Origin: Calonectria ilicicola
Lineage: Eukaryota > Ascomycota > Sordariomycetes > Hypocreales > Nectriaceae
Length of the DNA stretch: 64,000 bases
NCBI GenBank assembly: GCA_020809705.1
Contig: CP085825.1
Span: forward strand, 6,944,001 to 7,008,000
Direction: 5' to 3'
Positions 1 to 11,462 of the stretch are shown here, piece after piece. Made by a program: the position numbers and the translations under genes. Within the stretch, counting starts at the first letter, position 1; the number at the start of each line of letters is the position of its first letter. The notes under the pieces are model-generated. The model was not told the origin of the DNA and did no database searches. It was given only the letters and a program-made list of their open reading frames with translations.

Positions 1-855
1 TCGCCATCAGCTCTCTTACGGGAATTGGTTATCTCGGGCGCACCGAGCGCTTCGATTCTGACCACTTCACAAAGCTCGGGTACCGTAATATTTCGGAGCA
101 GGATTATTTCCAACTGTTCGCCGAAGGGATTTTGGCAGGTCTACCAGAAAACTCGGAAAACTCGGAAATTATCACTGGCATCAGCCCCATCTACGATGAC
201 CACACTGTCCATGCTCAATTCCGCAGTGACCCCAAGTTTTCCCATTTCATTATGGAAAAGCCCGATAATCAAATTCTGGTCGGCATTACCACTACTATTC
301 CCACTAGCATTCGACTGTCTGGTGTCAAGTCTATTGAAGAAGCTACCACAATAATCACAGGTAAAATCTTTCCAGCCTGAGAGGTATATATTTTTACTGT
401 GCACATAACTAACATGTGCGAAAACAGAATCTTTCATCGCCCGTTTGAAGGCAATTCTTCATATCCCACAAGAAGAGATGATGAACGAGAATGTCACATT
501 AGTGGAGCAAGGTGTTGACTCTATCATGGCGGTAGATGTCCGCACTTGGTTCCTGAAGGAGTTAAGCATCGACATGCCTGTGCTAAAGATTTTAGGACCT
601 AGCGCCACAATCCCGCAGCTAGTTGATGAATCCATAAAGAAACTCCCTCCATCAATTGTCGATCTGAGCAAGTTCAAGTCTGACGAGATCGAACTACCTC
701 GGGTTGAGAACACGCACCCCTTGACAATAAAAGGCCTGTCTGACTCACCAGGTCACACATCTTCAGCGATAACCTCGCCTTTGGCCACACCATTCACCGA
801 TCCAAATTCGGAATTGGTGGACCATGCAGACAATACGGACAAATCGGACCCATAA
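1..855 (+). CDS. Reducing polyketide synthase, C-terminal end (KR tail and ACP), partial
   Basis: This is the 3' end of a highly reducing type I polyketide synthase; the 5' part lies outside the window. Exons are 1-360 and 428-855, split by a 67-bp GT-AG intron. The first exon matches the end of a ketoreductase domain (AISSLTGIGYLGR and following). The second holds an acyl carrier protein with the phosphopantetheine site GVDSIMAVDVR, then WFLKELSIDMPVLKIL. The ELxxDxPVLKIL wording is typical of the PKS half of fungal PKS-NRPS hybrids. A Ser/Thr/Pro-rich tail of about 70 residues follows and stops at 855, where a hybrid would continue into a condensation domain. It may be a plain PKS, or a hybrid that lost its NRPS part; I see no convincing condensation domain after the stop. 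The product is unknown. Confidence 0.9.
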
Positions 856-1907
856 AGCTCAATGCATTGCCAGTGCAACAAGAAACAGTATTTTTCGAGT
901 AGCTTGTTACAGGCCTTGCCTCCTGTCTTTCGGCAACATAATCTCCTCAAAATTTTAAATATTCATGTATATTTTTGAAAATCAAGATTTCGCCAACTGG
1001 AATTCCATCCATTTCAGCCTTCTTCTAGAACACAGTACTCACCCTAGTCTGGGTGAATTTACACGCGATGCAACAATGCATATCCGTACTAGGTGGAGGT
1101 ACCAAACAATTGTGCCAGCCTCGCGATCCAGCCTTCCATGTTACAATCGAAATAATTTCACCTTTGCCGATTCACCAATTATTCTAAACTAAACCAATTT
1201 TGTTTAACAATAGACTCTAGCAGTCTAATATCAATCGGAGTGTCTCAAAATAAATATTAGCAGAATTATGCGTCAGGGTAAGGATTTGGGGGTTTACTAG
1301 GCCAAAAAAAAAAAAAACAGAATCTCATAAGTTCATGTGCATGGCCACCACAAACTTCATCTCAGGACCTCATAGAACTCCCCAGTTCACAATTTCCCTT
1401 CCATTCTACCAAATAAAAAAACAGGACGTAAAATTTAGCGACAGGTTGTTTCTTCTTTTAAAGCCGTGACCGGCAGCTTGTGTGGCTTGGGTGGCTACAA
1501 GCACTATCTATGGTCATATGTGAGAGCCGATAACCAACAAATATTGTCTTAAAATGATACCTAGCGACTGCTTCCAAAATTGCGGCTCTGTGTTCTGATT
1601 TCGGCCCAATCTATGCTTATGCTGTTTACCGGATGCCCAACACAGCCCCTAAAAGTCGAGACAGCTGGACTAGTCAACTAGTCGACCAATCTCTACCAAT
1701 CTGCTGTCGAATTACAATTGAGGCGCCTCACTGAGGCCCGTGAGCCTAAAAAAGAAAGATGGCAGTGCCCATTTTCATGACTTGATTTGCATTTTTGAGC
1801 GCCTTATTTCCTGCCCCCGTGCACGTTTTTCATAACTTACCCTTCGCTTTTTGTTGTGCTTCTCACTATCTCCACTAGTGAAGACCTCACCTTTCCGAAT
1901 TTTCATA
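856..1907. other. Intergenic, no gene seen
   Basis: AT-rich spacer between the polyketide synthase and the ankyrin gene. It holds a poly-A run near 1304-1317 and two short palindromes, one at 1668-1683 (GACTAGT arms around CA) and a perfect 12-mer at 1719-1730. No coding signal was found. Confidence 0.5.
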
Positions 1908-4360
1908 ATGGAACCCTTTAGCGCTACTGCCACTCTCGTTGCAATATTCGACGCAGTATTCAAATCAGCAAAGGTACTACATCATATACTGTTGACAGTA
2001 AAAAATGGCCCTCCTGGTGTTAGATCCCTGGTAGCCACCGTGAGGCACCTTGAACAGGTCCTGGAGCGACTTTCCCAGTTGTCAATATATGATGCATCGG
2101 AGATGACAGAGTTAACCGACCTAACCAGGCAGTGTTCGACGGATATTTCAGAATTTAGTTCCAGACTGCAAAGACTCAAGCTTTCTGAGCCTAACTTTCG
2201 GGGCGGGCGGCTCTGGAGGAAGCTCAAAGCATTTGTAGCTGAAAAAGAGCTGAGACAGATGCAAGAACGTATCGACAGATATACTCTAATGATTATCTTG
2301 AGACTGAGCATTCTTGGGATCCCCAGGTTTATCTCTCATTCAACACAGCCATCTCACAACCCCGAGCATCGCAACCTCCTACTGCTATCTAGAGACATTT
2401 CCATAACAGACATCCATCCCTTGTCTGAAGGCTCTGCGAGCTATCGAATACCCATAAATTCGCAGACTCTTCAAAGTTACGGCATCCGATTTGCTAGAAA
2501 CGCTATCCCGGAGCTCGCGGACACTCTTGGAAGATCAATGCAACAAATCAGAGCATATGGCCAGCGCACCATCAATTGGGGGGATGCAGCAGGAGTGGCC
2601 GAAAATCTAGAAAAGATTTTAAAATATGCACAGTCGACAGAAACAGCTTCTATTGGAACACAATCCGGTTCAGATTCACAGAAGAATATGTTGGCTGAAC
2701 TAAAACTTGCCACCAATCTTCTTCTGTCTGCTCCTTTGGTTGATATTAACAAAAATGGTAAGAGGTCCATATTTTGCCATAGTAGATAGAATTTACACAT
2801 GTTAGGGTCATCAGCATTCATTCACAATATATTGCGAAAATCTACCATCGGTCAACATAAGAAGCGCAAAACCATCCACATTGGCAACATGGCGTTGACT
2901 ATTTCAAGCACGAGTCATCATAAAAAGTGGTCTCCCACCCATACAAATGACGTTGAACTATCAAACAATACAACTAACCAGGATAAGTCTATCTTGGAAG
3001 AGTTTACAGCTGTGGTTCTCTTCAAGCTAGCAGGCTCAAACCATATACTCGAAGCCTCTGTACATCGAGAACTATCCTTCTCTGACGGTTCTTTTAGTAT
3101 TATGCCCTGCATTTCCATTGTCAATATTCTTCCAGAAGATTCCATAGTATTCAGGTTCGCTGCAGATGGTAATAAAACCGGTCTGGCAGCTATGCTTTCT
3201 CAGGGAAAAGCTGGCCTGCGAGATCACGATACACACGGGCGGTCTTTACTTCACGTAGGTTATGCTCTGATGGAAGCCTAACATGAAGATCATACGAGGC
3301 TAATCCATGGCTGATCTACAGTATGCCCTGCCTCACCTTGAGCTGTGCCAATTTTTGATTCAACAAGGATTGGATGTAGATGAGGCGGCGCCAAGTTGTT
3401 CCACATCTAAATCAGACAGCTTAGTGTAAGTTGTACTACCAATCCACTAGCTAATATAATTTCTAATAATAGCAGCAATATGACACTGTTGCATATGGCG
3501 TGCTTTCGAGACCTTCCTGAAACAGCAGCGATGCTTTTAAAGGAAGGCGCAGACCCAACTGTTGAAGTCTCTAGCTACACCAGCATTCTACATCTTGCCC
3601 CAGGACGCCATAGCTTCTCTGTGAGCTTCTCTCCTTGGAATTTAATGGTTCTGTGTTTACTAATATTAGTAATAAGAGTGACGCTATATTGTCTCACATA
3701 TTCAATATTAGTATACATTTTGGGGTCACGACAGCGCGAAATTCACAGTCTGGGTACAGTGCTCTCCTATGTTCCTGTCATCTCCGTCACTTTCCATCAG
3801 GCCAGGCCCATCTCAAAGCTCAAATACATATTAAAAGATTTCGCTTTCTTCTTGAGAGAGGCTGCAGCATACATGACACAACCAACGATGGATCAAACTG
3901 CTTACATGTATTCTTCTTATCAATGCCATCCATAGCCCTGGAGTATAATTGGAAAGATGTGCTTGTATATTTGATCCAGCAGGGAGCAAATGTACTTGCA
4001 GAGAATGATCAAGGTTGGTCGGTCGCAAATCTTGCATACGGAGAGGCCTTTCATAAAATGTGTGCGCAAGAGACTGGCAGCTACTTTGGTGATCTATTTG
4101 ATGCCGTGCTTGACCTGTGTGGATACAATATCCTTGATTTCAGAAAGCGTCCGAGGCGAGCAAGCTATCGTGGAGGATACAGCCGCTCTGACTTTGAAAG
4201 GCTTTGGCAGGGGCGAGAAGAAAGATGTCCGTACTGGGAAGATCGCCCATGGCCCCAAATCGACGTAATGGAATACGTCGCCCCGCTCGATCAACGAAAG
4301 AAGCTATGCCGTTGCCCCTGGGTAGATGAACACGGAATGGGTGAGATGTGGGAATTGTAG
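1908..4360 (+). CDS. Fungal helical N-terminal domain plus ankyrin-repeat protein
   Basis: The product starts at ATG 1908 with MEPFSATATLVAIFDAVFKS, the helical N-terminal domain that fungi place before NACHT or ankyrin modules in STAND-type proteins (residues about 1-140). A middle region without recognised domains follows, then ankyrin-like segments (RSLLHYALPHLELCQFL, MTLLHMACFRDLPETAAMLL, FLLERGCSIHD). The end is a Trp/Arg-rich tail with CRCPWVDEHG. Likely exons are 1908-2757, 2806-3254, 3322-3425, 3473-3620 and one or two exons from about 3677 to 4360. The first intron is 48 bp and contains the only stop in that frame. The acceptor near 3676 and a possible further intron near 3760-3802 are uncertain. 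No NACHT motif is present, so this is not a full NLR. A role in self/non-self or stress signalling is a family-level guess. Confidence 0.7.
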
Positions 4361-6776
4361 GCATCTGCAGGTGGCGATTAGGGTGGTAAGTAGGTGCTGA
4401 CTAAGTGGGTTTGGACATGATAACAACCAGTTCATGACCAACAATTAGGTTCGATAATGGAGGTGACAAGTTGTTACTCAAAGTGTAATCGCCTTAAGGC
4501 CGGTATATAATCCTATTGATTTGATCCATTTCACTTTCCCATACCATAGCCACCAGTATAATAATCCGTCCCCTCTTCCACATTATCCCGAAAGTAATAG
4601 ATCCATCTCCCCCAACGTGATTAAGACGCGCAACCTTGCATATAACCTAAGGTTGAAGTTGGGTCAAGGAGGCTTCTCATGGTCAAGTTTATCTTCGATA
4701 TAGTCTTTTACTGTGCCTGGCAATTTGAACATCGCCCACTTCCGCAGTAGGCGCAGCTAGTGTTAGTGGTAGCGGTGAGTCCCTGGCCACATGCGCACTA
4801 TGCACTCTGTGAGTATATAACCACCAAGCTGTATTATCTTGCATGACATAAACATACGCAAGCCCAGAAGTGGTATTTAGTACGACTTGGTGCACCGAGG
4901 GAAGGTATCACCCTGAGGGATGAGCATCGAGATGGAGCTGCATGATCGTCAGTATATGTTACAATGGCCAAGCATTGCGACGTTGAAGATGAGCGAATAA
5001 TAAACATTCACCGCCACAAGTCTCGATCCGAACATTGAGGTGGCAATGGATATCAAAGCTAGCTAGTTCGAGGGGAAGTCATTGGACTACATCGTGGGCT
5101 GGCGGAATGGAAGCGGTATTATGAAGGAAGGATTCGACGTACGGGACGAGGTTGTCATCGTGAGATGCTAGGCAGGTTGTGTTAGCTAGGAGACACATGT
5201 GTACTCGGGCACAGGAATGGTGTTTTACCGTGGCGGGATTTTTCTGGGCGCAGGCCATGCTTGCACAGTGCGGTGAGTGCAGAATGATGGGGTTGAGAGA
5301 ATGTCAGGTTCGAGGGTAAAAGACAAAGATCGAAAGTCGCAGGCGAGTGGGAGCGGAAGTGATTTCATTATATATCGCACCCAAACAAACTCCTCGCCGG
5401 TATATGTACACCGTCATCTCTCTCGCCTGGGGTCGACTTGCCGCATGCTTTAACAGGAGTCATGAAGTTGGGCGCTGAATGCAAGGGGGTATTTCGGTGG
5501 AGGGTCTGTCGCGAGGTTGAAGTGCCTGTGCGAAGGCCAATCATGGATGGGCGGCCTGTTTGCACTATGTACTATGTGGGGGCGCCTGGATCCAGAATCA
5601 TCAGCCGCGCCACTAGCCCCTCCAGTGGCTGGCTTAAGACAATATGCAGTAGTACAACGGAGGTTCCTGCATGCAGAAAATCAGGCCCGCCATCGTATCG
5701 TTGGTGTCACATTACCACCACTTAGCCATGTTCGCAGACCCTCTCCCGTCAGCCACTAAGGAATCGTCCGGTGTCCATCCAATGGCAATTGCGTTCGAGC
5801 GTGATGAATTGGGTTGCATTGGCTGGTCTCCCGCCAAACAATGCGCGTCTTCGCTCTGAGGCGAATGCCATTGACCGTTGGTGGCATCCCCGCCATGCCT
5901 CACGCGCGTGCCTGGTTCTAACTTCTGGCACACTCTTCCAGAGGATTAGCTCGGCCTTTCATTATTAGCCTTTACAATGTAACCTGTTTGACAGCATCTC
6001 TAGAAAATCATCAACACCACCTACGTCCTAGCCAGGTTGAGTGCTGGACGGCCAGAGGGGCTTGACAGACTGCATCCCGACTCTATGACCTGTCTCACAC
6101 TGTCTCACTTGACGGGCCCCCAAGCCACACCCACCACATCCCAGCCGGCGCACCGTGCACGCCTGGGTTTAGATTGACTACGGAGGCGCCTCTCAAAAGT
6201 GTGGCCCTGCAACCAAGCCACACGTTGCTTTTTATCATAAAAGCTACACTAAATACAAACAGAAAAACAAACCACTATAATATACATTACAGTATAGCGC
6301 TTTTAGGCCATTAGCTATCTTACCGACCGCCTATGATCGCTAAAAATACAGTGACTTTAGCGCTTGATGTTCTATATTTCAGCTGGTTGTTGTGTACCTA
6401 GAGGTATTTAACCAGGGTCAAGGGAGGAGGCGTCATTAGCTCAAACAACACTTTTGAAAGGCACCTCCATAACCAACCCAGTCTAATGTTTGCATAATTA
6501 CTTGGGGAACACCGGCACAAGGTCTTCATACTGGTACTGAAAGATATTCCCGACCGCACAATCTCGGTTCATCTCGGATTCCAAACTACAGGACCCGTGG
6601 CTCCCAAATGGGATGATAAATGAATCAAACCCAGTAAACTGCCCACGTTGCTGGTCAATGTTGGCTTCGCTGACACATTATCTTGAGCCAACCGATGGCG
6701 TCATAAAACACCAAACGGCCGGAGGCGAAGCGTCACAAGAAACCACAACACACATACATGATCCGCCGTGACCGCG
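4361..6776. other. Gene-free 2.4 kb spacer
   Basis: No open frame here resembles a known protein and none can be joined convincingly by introns. The short open frames overlap on both strands, as expected by chance in GC-rich patches (about 5.4-5.95 kb). It may hold worn-out relics, but I cannot identify any. Confidence 0.4.
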
Positions 6777-8331
6777 ATGCGCCTCTTAAACGTTGATACC
6801 AAGAACCTAGAAGAGTTCCATGAGAATCATGTCCTGAGGAACGTGCCATACACCATTCTCTCTCACACATGGGGCGACGGCGAGGTTACGTTTGAGCAAA
6901 TCCAATCCTCAGATCCACAGGCACTTGAGAAGAAAGCTGGTTATCAAAAGATACTGCATTCGTGTCGCCTCGCAGCTAAAGATGGCTTTCATTCTATTTG
7001 GATCGACACTTGTTGCATTGATAAATTCAGCAGCGCCGAGCTCACCGAGGCCATCAACTCCATGTTCCGTTAGTACAAAAACGCCGCAAAGTGCTATGCC
7101 TAACTTTCAGACGTCCCGTCTACAAAGAGACAGGTAGACTTGCTGCGCCAAGCCTGTTGGTTTACCAGACGGTGGACACTACAAGAGCTTATTGCCCCAC
7201 CGATTCTCATTTTTTACACATCCGACTGGCAGAGTTTGGCTCGCGTTCGGCGCACGCCGAGACAATATCAAGTATCACGGGGATTAATGTAGATCTTCTA
7301 ACGGAAGATCCAGTACGTCTTAGCATTGTTCAAGAAGCCAGTGTCGCCCAACGCATGAGTTGGGCGTCTCAGAGGCAAACTACGCGCATTGAAGACCTTG
7401 CATATTGCCTGTTGGGCATTTTTTAACATCGAAATTCCTCTCCTGTATGGTGAGGGCAAGCATTCATTCATCAGATTGCAAGAGGAGATCATCAAGCACT
7501 CTGAGGGTGAGTCCATTTTTGCTTGGAACATACCAACGGGAGAAGGAGGTTTGTCGAGTGTTGGAACCAGCCGCATTCGCACATTCGGGAAATATCGTGC
7601 CTGTTTTACCAGAAATTGAACCAAATCCATTTTCGCTTACCAATCGCGGGGTTTCCATTGATATGCGAGTCCATCATGTAGACCCCATAGATGGCTCAAG
7701 CCACAATTACAAGGCAATCGCAAATTGGCTCGCATCCAGAGCAAACTCAACACATCCAGAGGCTTTCGGAATATTAAATTGCCGAAGACTAGGTGATTCA
7801 ACAAACATGATTGCTGTCCCGCTCATATCCACTTCGGAGAAACACTATCGAAGGAGACATTCGGATTACACTTGGCTCAGATATGAGATATGGCAATCAG
7901 CTCCAATTTCGTCAGTATTTCTCAAGACAAATCGCACCACATACCAGATTTCAGCTCCATCGGGTAGTATTATCTTTGAGGGATGGGCCAAAAACTTGGT
8001 TGAAGTGCGGCTATCACCGGGATATAAATGGCACCCAACGGAACAAGTCATCACGAAACCCGATCCTCATTATCCAGATGTCGATCAGGTCTCGGTAATT
8101 TGTCAAAGTTTGGTGAAAGAAGATATCCTTCAAATTGGATTGAAACGCAAGGAGGGTTCTAGACTCTCCCTATACGACTTGATCACCTTAACGATAAGAC
8201 TCCGCCGATTCTCATCTAACCAGGTTGTAAACTGGGTCGCCTACGATGTCGAATATACCTCAAAAAAGAAAATAAAAAGTAAAGAGTATTCCTGCGCGCA
8301 CACATACATTTTGCTAGGTGCACATACATAA
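6777..8331 (+). pseudogene. HET-domain protein pseudogene
   Basis: The N-terminus has the hallmarks of a heterokaryon incompatibility (HET) domain: MRLLNVDTKNLEEF, YTILSHTWGDGEVTFEQ, then GYQKI and IWIDTCCIDK. The frame is broken five times. A TAG at 7071-7073 stands where the family has Trp before a Tyr-Lys-Asn stretch. A TAA at 7101-7103 stands where it has Tyr before LSDVP. One frameshift lies at about 7209-7235, one in a T-run at about 7421-7426 and one at about 7540-7560. Between the breaks typical segments remain, such as WFTRRWTLQELIAPP, VAQRMSWASQRQTTR, LAYCLLGIF and LLYGEGKHSF. The last 300 codons are open, and the final residues and stop come from an inverted-repeat element. The number of lesions argues against simple sequencing error. 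Confidence 0.9.
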
Positions 8332-8496
8332 AGCACCTACATTTAACATCAAAATAGAGAAATAAGAATAAAATAAATAATTTTATATATATTCCTAAAC
8401 TTATTTATTGTAAAATAAGTGAAAGCTTTAGTATTTTCTTTAAATTGCCTTAGGATTTCCCAGAAAAGCCCTAGCTAAATGTATGTGTGCGCGCAG
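8292..8496. mobile_element. MITE-like element with about 27-bp terminal inverted repeats
   Basis: The left end (8292 onward, CTGCGCGCACACATACATTT) is the near-perfect inverse of the right end (ending 8496), extending to about 27 bp with one mismatch near the inner edge. Weaker inverse similarity continues outward for some 8 bp. The 150-bp core is strongly AT-rich and codes for nothing. No clear target-site duplication was found, so the exact ends are uncertain. It sits at the 3' end of the HET pseudogene and supplies that frame's stop codon. Confidence 0.7.
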
Positions 8497-9034
8497 CAAG
8501 ACTCAAAGTAAAATGGGGCTTTCTGGCGCTGACCTGTTTATTAACGTCGACAGTCGTGACATAGTTGGACGAAGGGCGATAATAATAAATGTGCTCGTCA
8601 ATCAAACAACAATTCAGCGTGGCGTGCAACTTCTAAAACAATGCCTGAATCTCTTCATCTCTCAACATATTTTTTCCAACATGGAAACTTTTCTGATAAT
8701 TGTCACAGAGTCGCTATCTCGTGGCTATTGCAAGGCCTTTATGTGTGCAGTGCTGATGCATATCATGGGGCAGTTTTCATCTCAGTCAAAGCAAGTTTTC
8801 CCGCACATTATACAAGCAGCGTGGATGGCAGCAGTTCTCCGAGCTTCTCTAGAGGTCTTTCATGGTGTTTTCTCCATAGATTGGGCAACTACGGCTCGGA
8901 TTGATGCAGGTGTCACATTCATTATTAGACGGTTGATGTTGATTGGGTTTCTTGAGCAACTGTTGCCATATTTTGAATCCCTGTGTCGAATTTTGAACTT
9001 GTTTTACCTATCCGAATTCATCATCAGGATTTAG
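8483..9034 (+). CDS. Open frame of 183 codons, doubtful
   Basis: This frame starts inside the right inverted repeat of the adjacent MITE-like element and runs to within 120 bp of the end of the ILV2 paralogue. It encodes a hydrophobic, Ile/Leu/Phe-rich sequence with no motif I recognise. The region is AT-rich and there is no sign of introns or of a conserved domain. It could be a chance frame, a remnant of an inserted sequence, or part of the ILV2 3' region read antisense. I list it only because of its length. Confidence 0.15.
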   Translation: MCARSKTQSKMGLSGADLFINVDSRDIVGRRAIIINVLVNQTTIQRGVQLLKQCLNLFISQHIFSNMETFLIIVTESLSRGYCKAFMCAVLMHIMGQFSSQSKQVFPHIIQAAWMAAVLRASLEVFHGVFSIDWATTARIDAGVTFIIRRLMLIGFLEQLLPYFESLCRILNLFYLSEFIIRI

Positions 9035-9151
9035 TTAATAATAGTATCGCTGATTGAATGCCTATTCCTTTTTGCCATCCACACATAAAAGTACTGTTGA
9101 GAAACCTGCAGCCATATCCACATAGCGAACCAAATGTCATGAATCACAAAC

Positions 9152-11462
9152 CTATCCATGCCGGCCAGCCGTGCGCTCTCGCATCAATTCGCGTCGCACC
9201 TTATCCTTTGCTATTTTTTCATATTCGTCAGTGTTTTTCTTTTTCATGTCTTAGTAGACGTATTAAAACATACCACTATCCCATGTGATGAATTCGTGTA
9301 AACCATATCCTCCAGGGACGATAGGCAGCACGGGCACTTTTCTATCAGTAATCACCTCAAGTAGTGCTGGCCCGTCACTCTCAATTAACCATTTCAGGCT
9401 GTCCACCACATCCTCTGGCTTCTCCACGCGGCGAGCCTGGAGACCCATTGACTCCGCAACCAGGACAAAGTCTGGGTTCGTCTGATGGCAATTCGAGTAA
9501 CGGTCCTCGTAAAATAGGTTCTGCCACTGGGTAATCATGCCCTGTTCTTCATTGTTCAAGACAATTACTTTTACTCCAATATTAAACTGGGCGGCTGTAG
9601 ACAGTTCAGTCAAGGTCATGGAGAAAGATGCATCGCCGTCAATATCGATGACGAGAGCGTCGGGTTTCGCGACTTTGGCGCCAATAGCTGCTGGTAAACC
9701 ATAACCCATAGTACCGAGACCGCCAGAAGAAATTATTGTACGAGGGTGGCGCCACCGGAAATGCTGCGCTGTCCACATCTGGTGCTGCCCAACTCCAGTT
9801 GAGATGTATGTGTGATCCTTGCGATCAGCTGTTAGATTAGTCAACTCCTCGATGAGGGTTTGTGGCTTGATCAATCCCAACCTTTCAGCTTTTTCGTAGT
9901 CTGAAAATGGCCATTTCCTTTTCCATTCCTTGATTTGATCGAACCACTCCTTGCGCTCTGACATGGAGGTTCCCTTGATCTGCGGTAGCAACAGTTTTAG
10001 GTTGGCGCCCACATCCCCCTCGACAGCTTCGGTGGCCTGAACGACCTTGTTGATGTTTTTGGGCATGATTTCGAAATGCACAATGCCGCCACGCCCCTCT
10101 TTGCTGGCGGCTAGAGCAGCTGGGGCAAATTTCGCCAAGCTGCCGGTAGCACGCTCATCAAAACGGCTGCCGAGGGCAATGATGACGTCGGCTTTTTGCA
10201 TGGCCATGTTTGCATAACCCGATCCGTGCATGCCCAGCATATGAAGAGACTTCTCATCTAATTCATCAAAAGCTCCAAGGCCGTGAAGAGTAGTTGTGAC
10301 GGGAATCGATGCCTTTTCAGCCAAAGCTCTCAGTAGTTCTGGACCGCCCTCGGAGCAAACAACACCATGACCAGCATAAATTACTGGAGACTTTGCGTTA
10401 TTGATGAGGTTGGCCGCTCGTTGAATAGATGCATCATTCTCTTGCTTAATCAATTCCATAGCTTGACGACGGGCGGGATTTAGAGTAGGAAGTTCCGACT
10501 CCATAGGAATGGCTTCTCGAAGGATACTAGAAGTGACGTCGATGGGGAGGTCAACCAGAACTGGGCCTGGTCTTCCAGACATGGCGATTTCGAAGGCTTC
10601 GTTGATTCGCTTGGGTAGCTCGGCCACGTTTTTCACCATGATGTTCCATTTGGTGCAGGCTTGGGAAATTCCCAATATAAGCCTCCTGAAAACAGTCACT
10701 GCCGATAGCTGTGGTGCGAACCTGTCCCGTGAATACAACCATCGGGACGCCGTCAGCAAGCGCATCAGGTGTGAGGACATTGGTTGCGCCAGGCCCACTC
10801 GTCACCAAAACAACTCCAGGTTTGCCCGAAACGCGCGCATAGCCCTGAGCCATGTGTCCAACCCTGTTCATGTTTTGGTAAAACGAAATCGAAGGCTTTT
10901 GAGTTATATATCGCATCGTACACGGGTAGGATCGCGCCGCCGGGATAGCCAACTGGATGATGATGAGCATTGATGATCGAGCAGGGATAAGGGTATCGTA
11001 CAAATGTGCTTGACATCTTGTCTAACCATCATTTCATGGAATATCTGCCCTCCAGTCATTCCAATGAAGCTAATTTGTTATTTGTCAGTGATGAGTCGCC
11101 GGAATAGAGAGCGACAAGCAAACATACGATTCGTCCATATCGGGTTTCCGAGGGTTGACCAGTGGTTGAACATGACTTCTATCGTTAATTGGCATCACAC
11201 TAATGTGCTTCGCAGGTGTACCTCTAGGAGAATGTTAGCATTGAATGGCTTGAGAGATGAGTCAGGTTATTTTGGCTAGTGAAAAGCCACCAAGAACTTA
11301 CTGGGCTGAGGCACTTGCAGTGGAAGTCTGGTGTCTGACATTTGAAGGTATTGTCTGGACATTGGAAATTGAAGAAATAGTATTAGGAGATGCAATTGGG
11401 CGGAATTGATGCTGGGCAAAGGCCTTCATGGCCCGAGCCGCTGATGGTTTAGAACGGAGCAT
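9152..11462 (-). pseudogene. ILV2: Acetohydroxyacid synthase catalytic subunit paralogue, frameshifted
   Basis: The encoded enzyme would join two pyruvates, or pyruvate and 2-ketobutyrate, in the mitochondrial first step of Val/Leu/Ile synthesis, using ThDP, Mg and FAD. Exons on the minus strand are 11462-11302 (Ser/Arg-rich presequence), 11223-11128, 11069-11002, 10952-9274 and 9210-9152; all splice sites look sound and both ends match the family. Conserved segments include [31 protein letters not shown] (the ThDP-activating Glu), IDIDGDASFSMT and NNEEQGMITQWQNLF. Two 2-bp deletions break the frame, one just after KHEQG (about 10872) and one after the FQEAYI segment (about 10678). Between them a Met-Gln pair is also missing. 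Five inhibitor-resistance positions are replaced (yeast numbering by inspection): P192R, A200C, K251I, D379E and V583I. The divergence argues against it being the housekeeping gene. Sequencing error is possible but unlikely for two non-homopolymer deletions. Confidence 0.88.

Noticed and set aside
4600..4705. A stretch reading LRLKLGQGGFSW, like the glycine-rich loop of a protein kinase
   Set aside because: No other kinase motif follows in any frame, and the frame ends soon after; a chance match is more likely.
10670..10880. Treating the two breaks in the ILV2 copy as introns
   Set aside because: The missing pieces are only 2 bp each relative to the family and no GT-AG pair fits.
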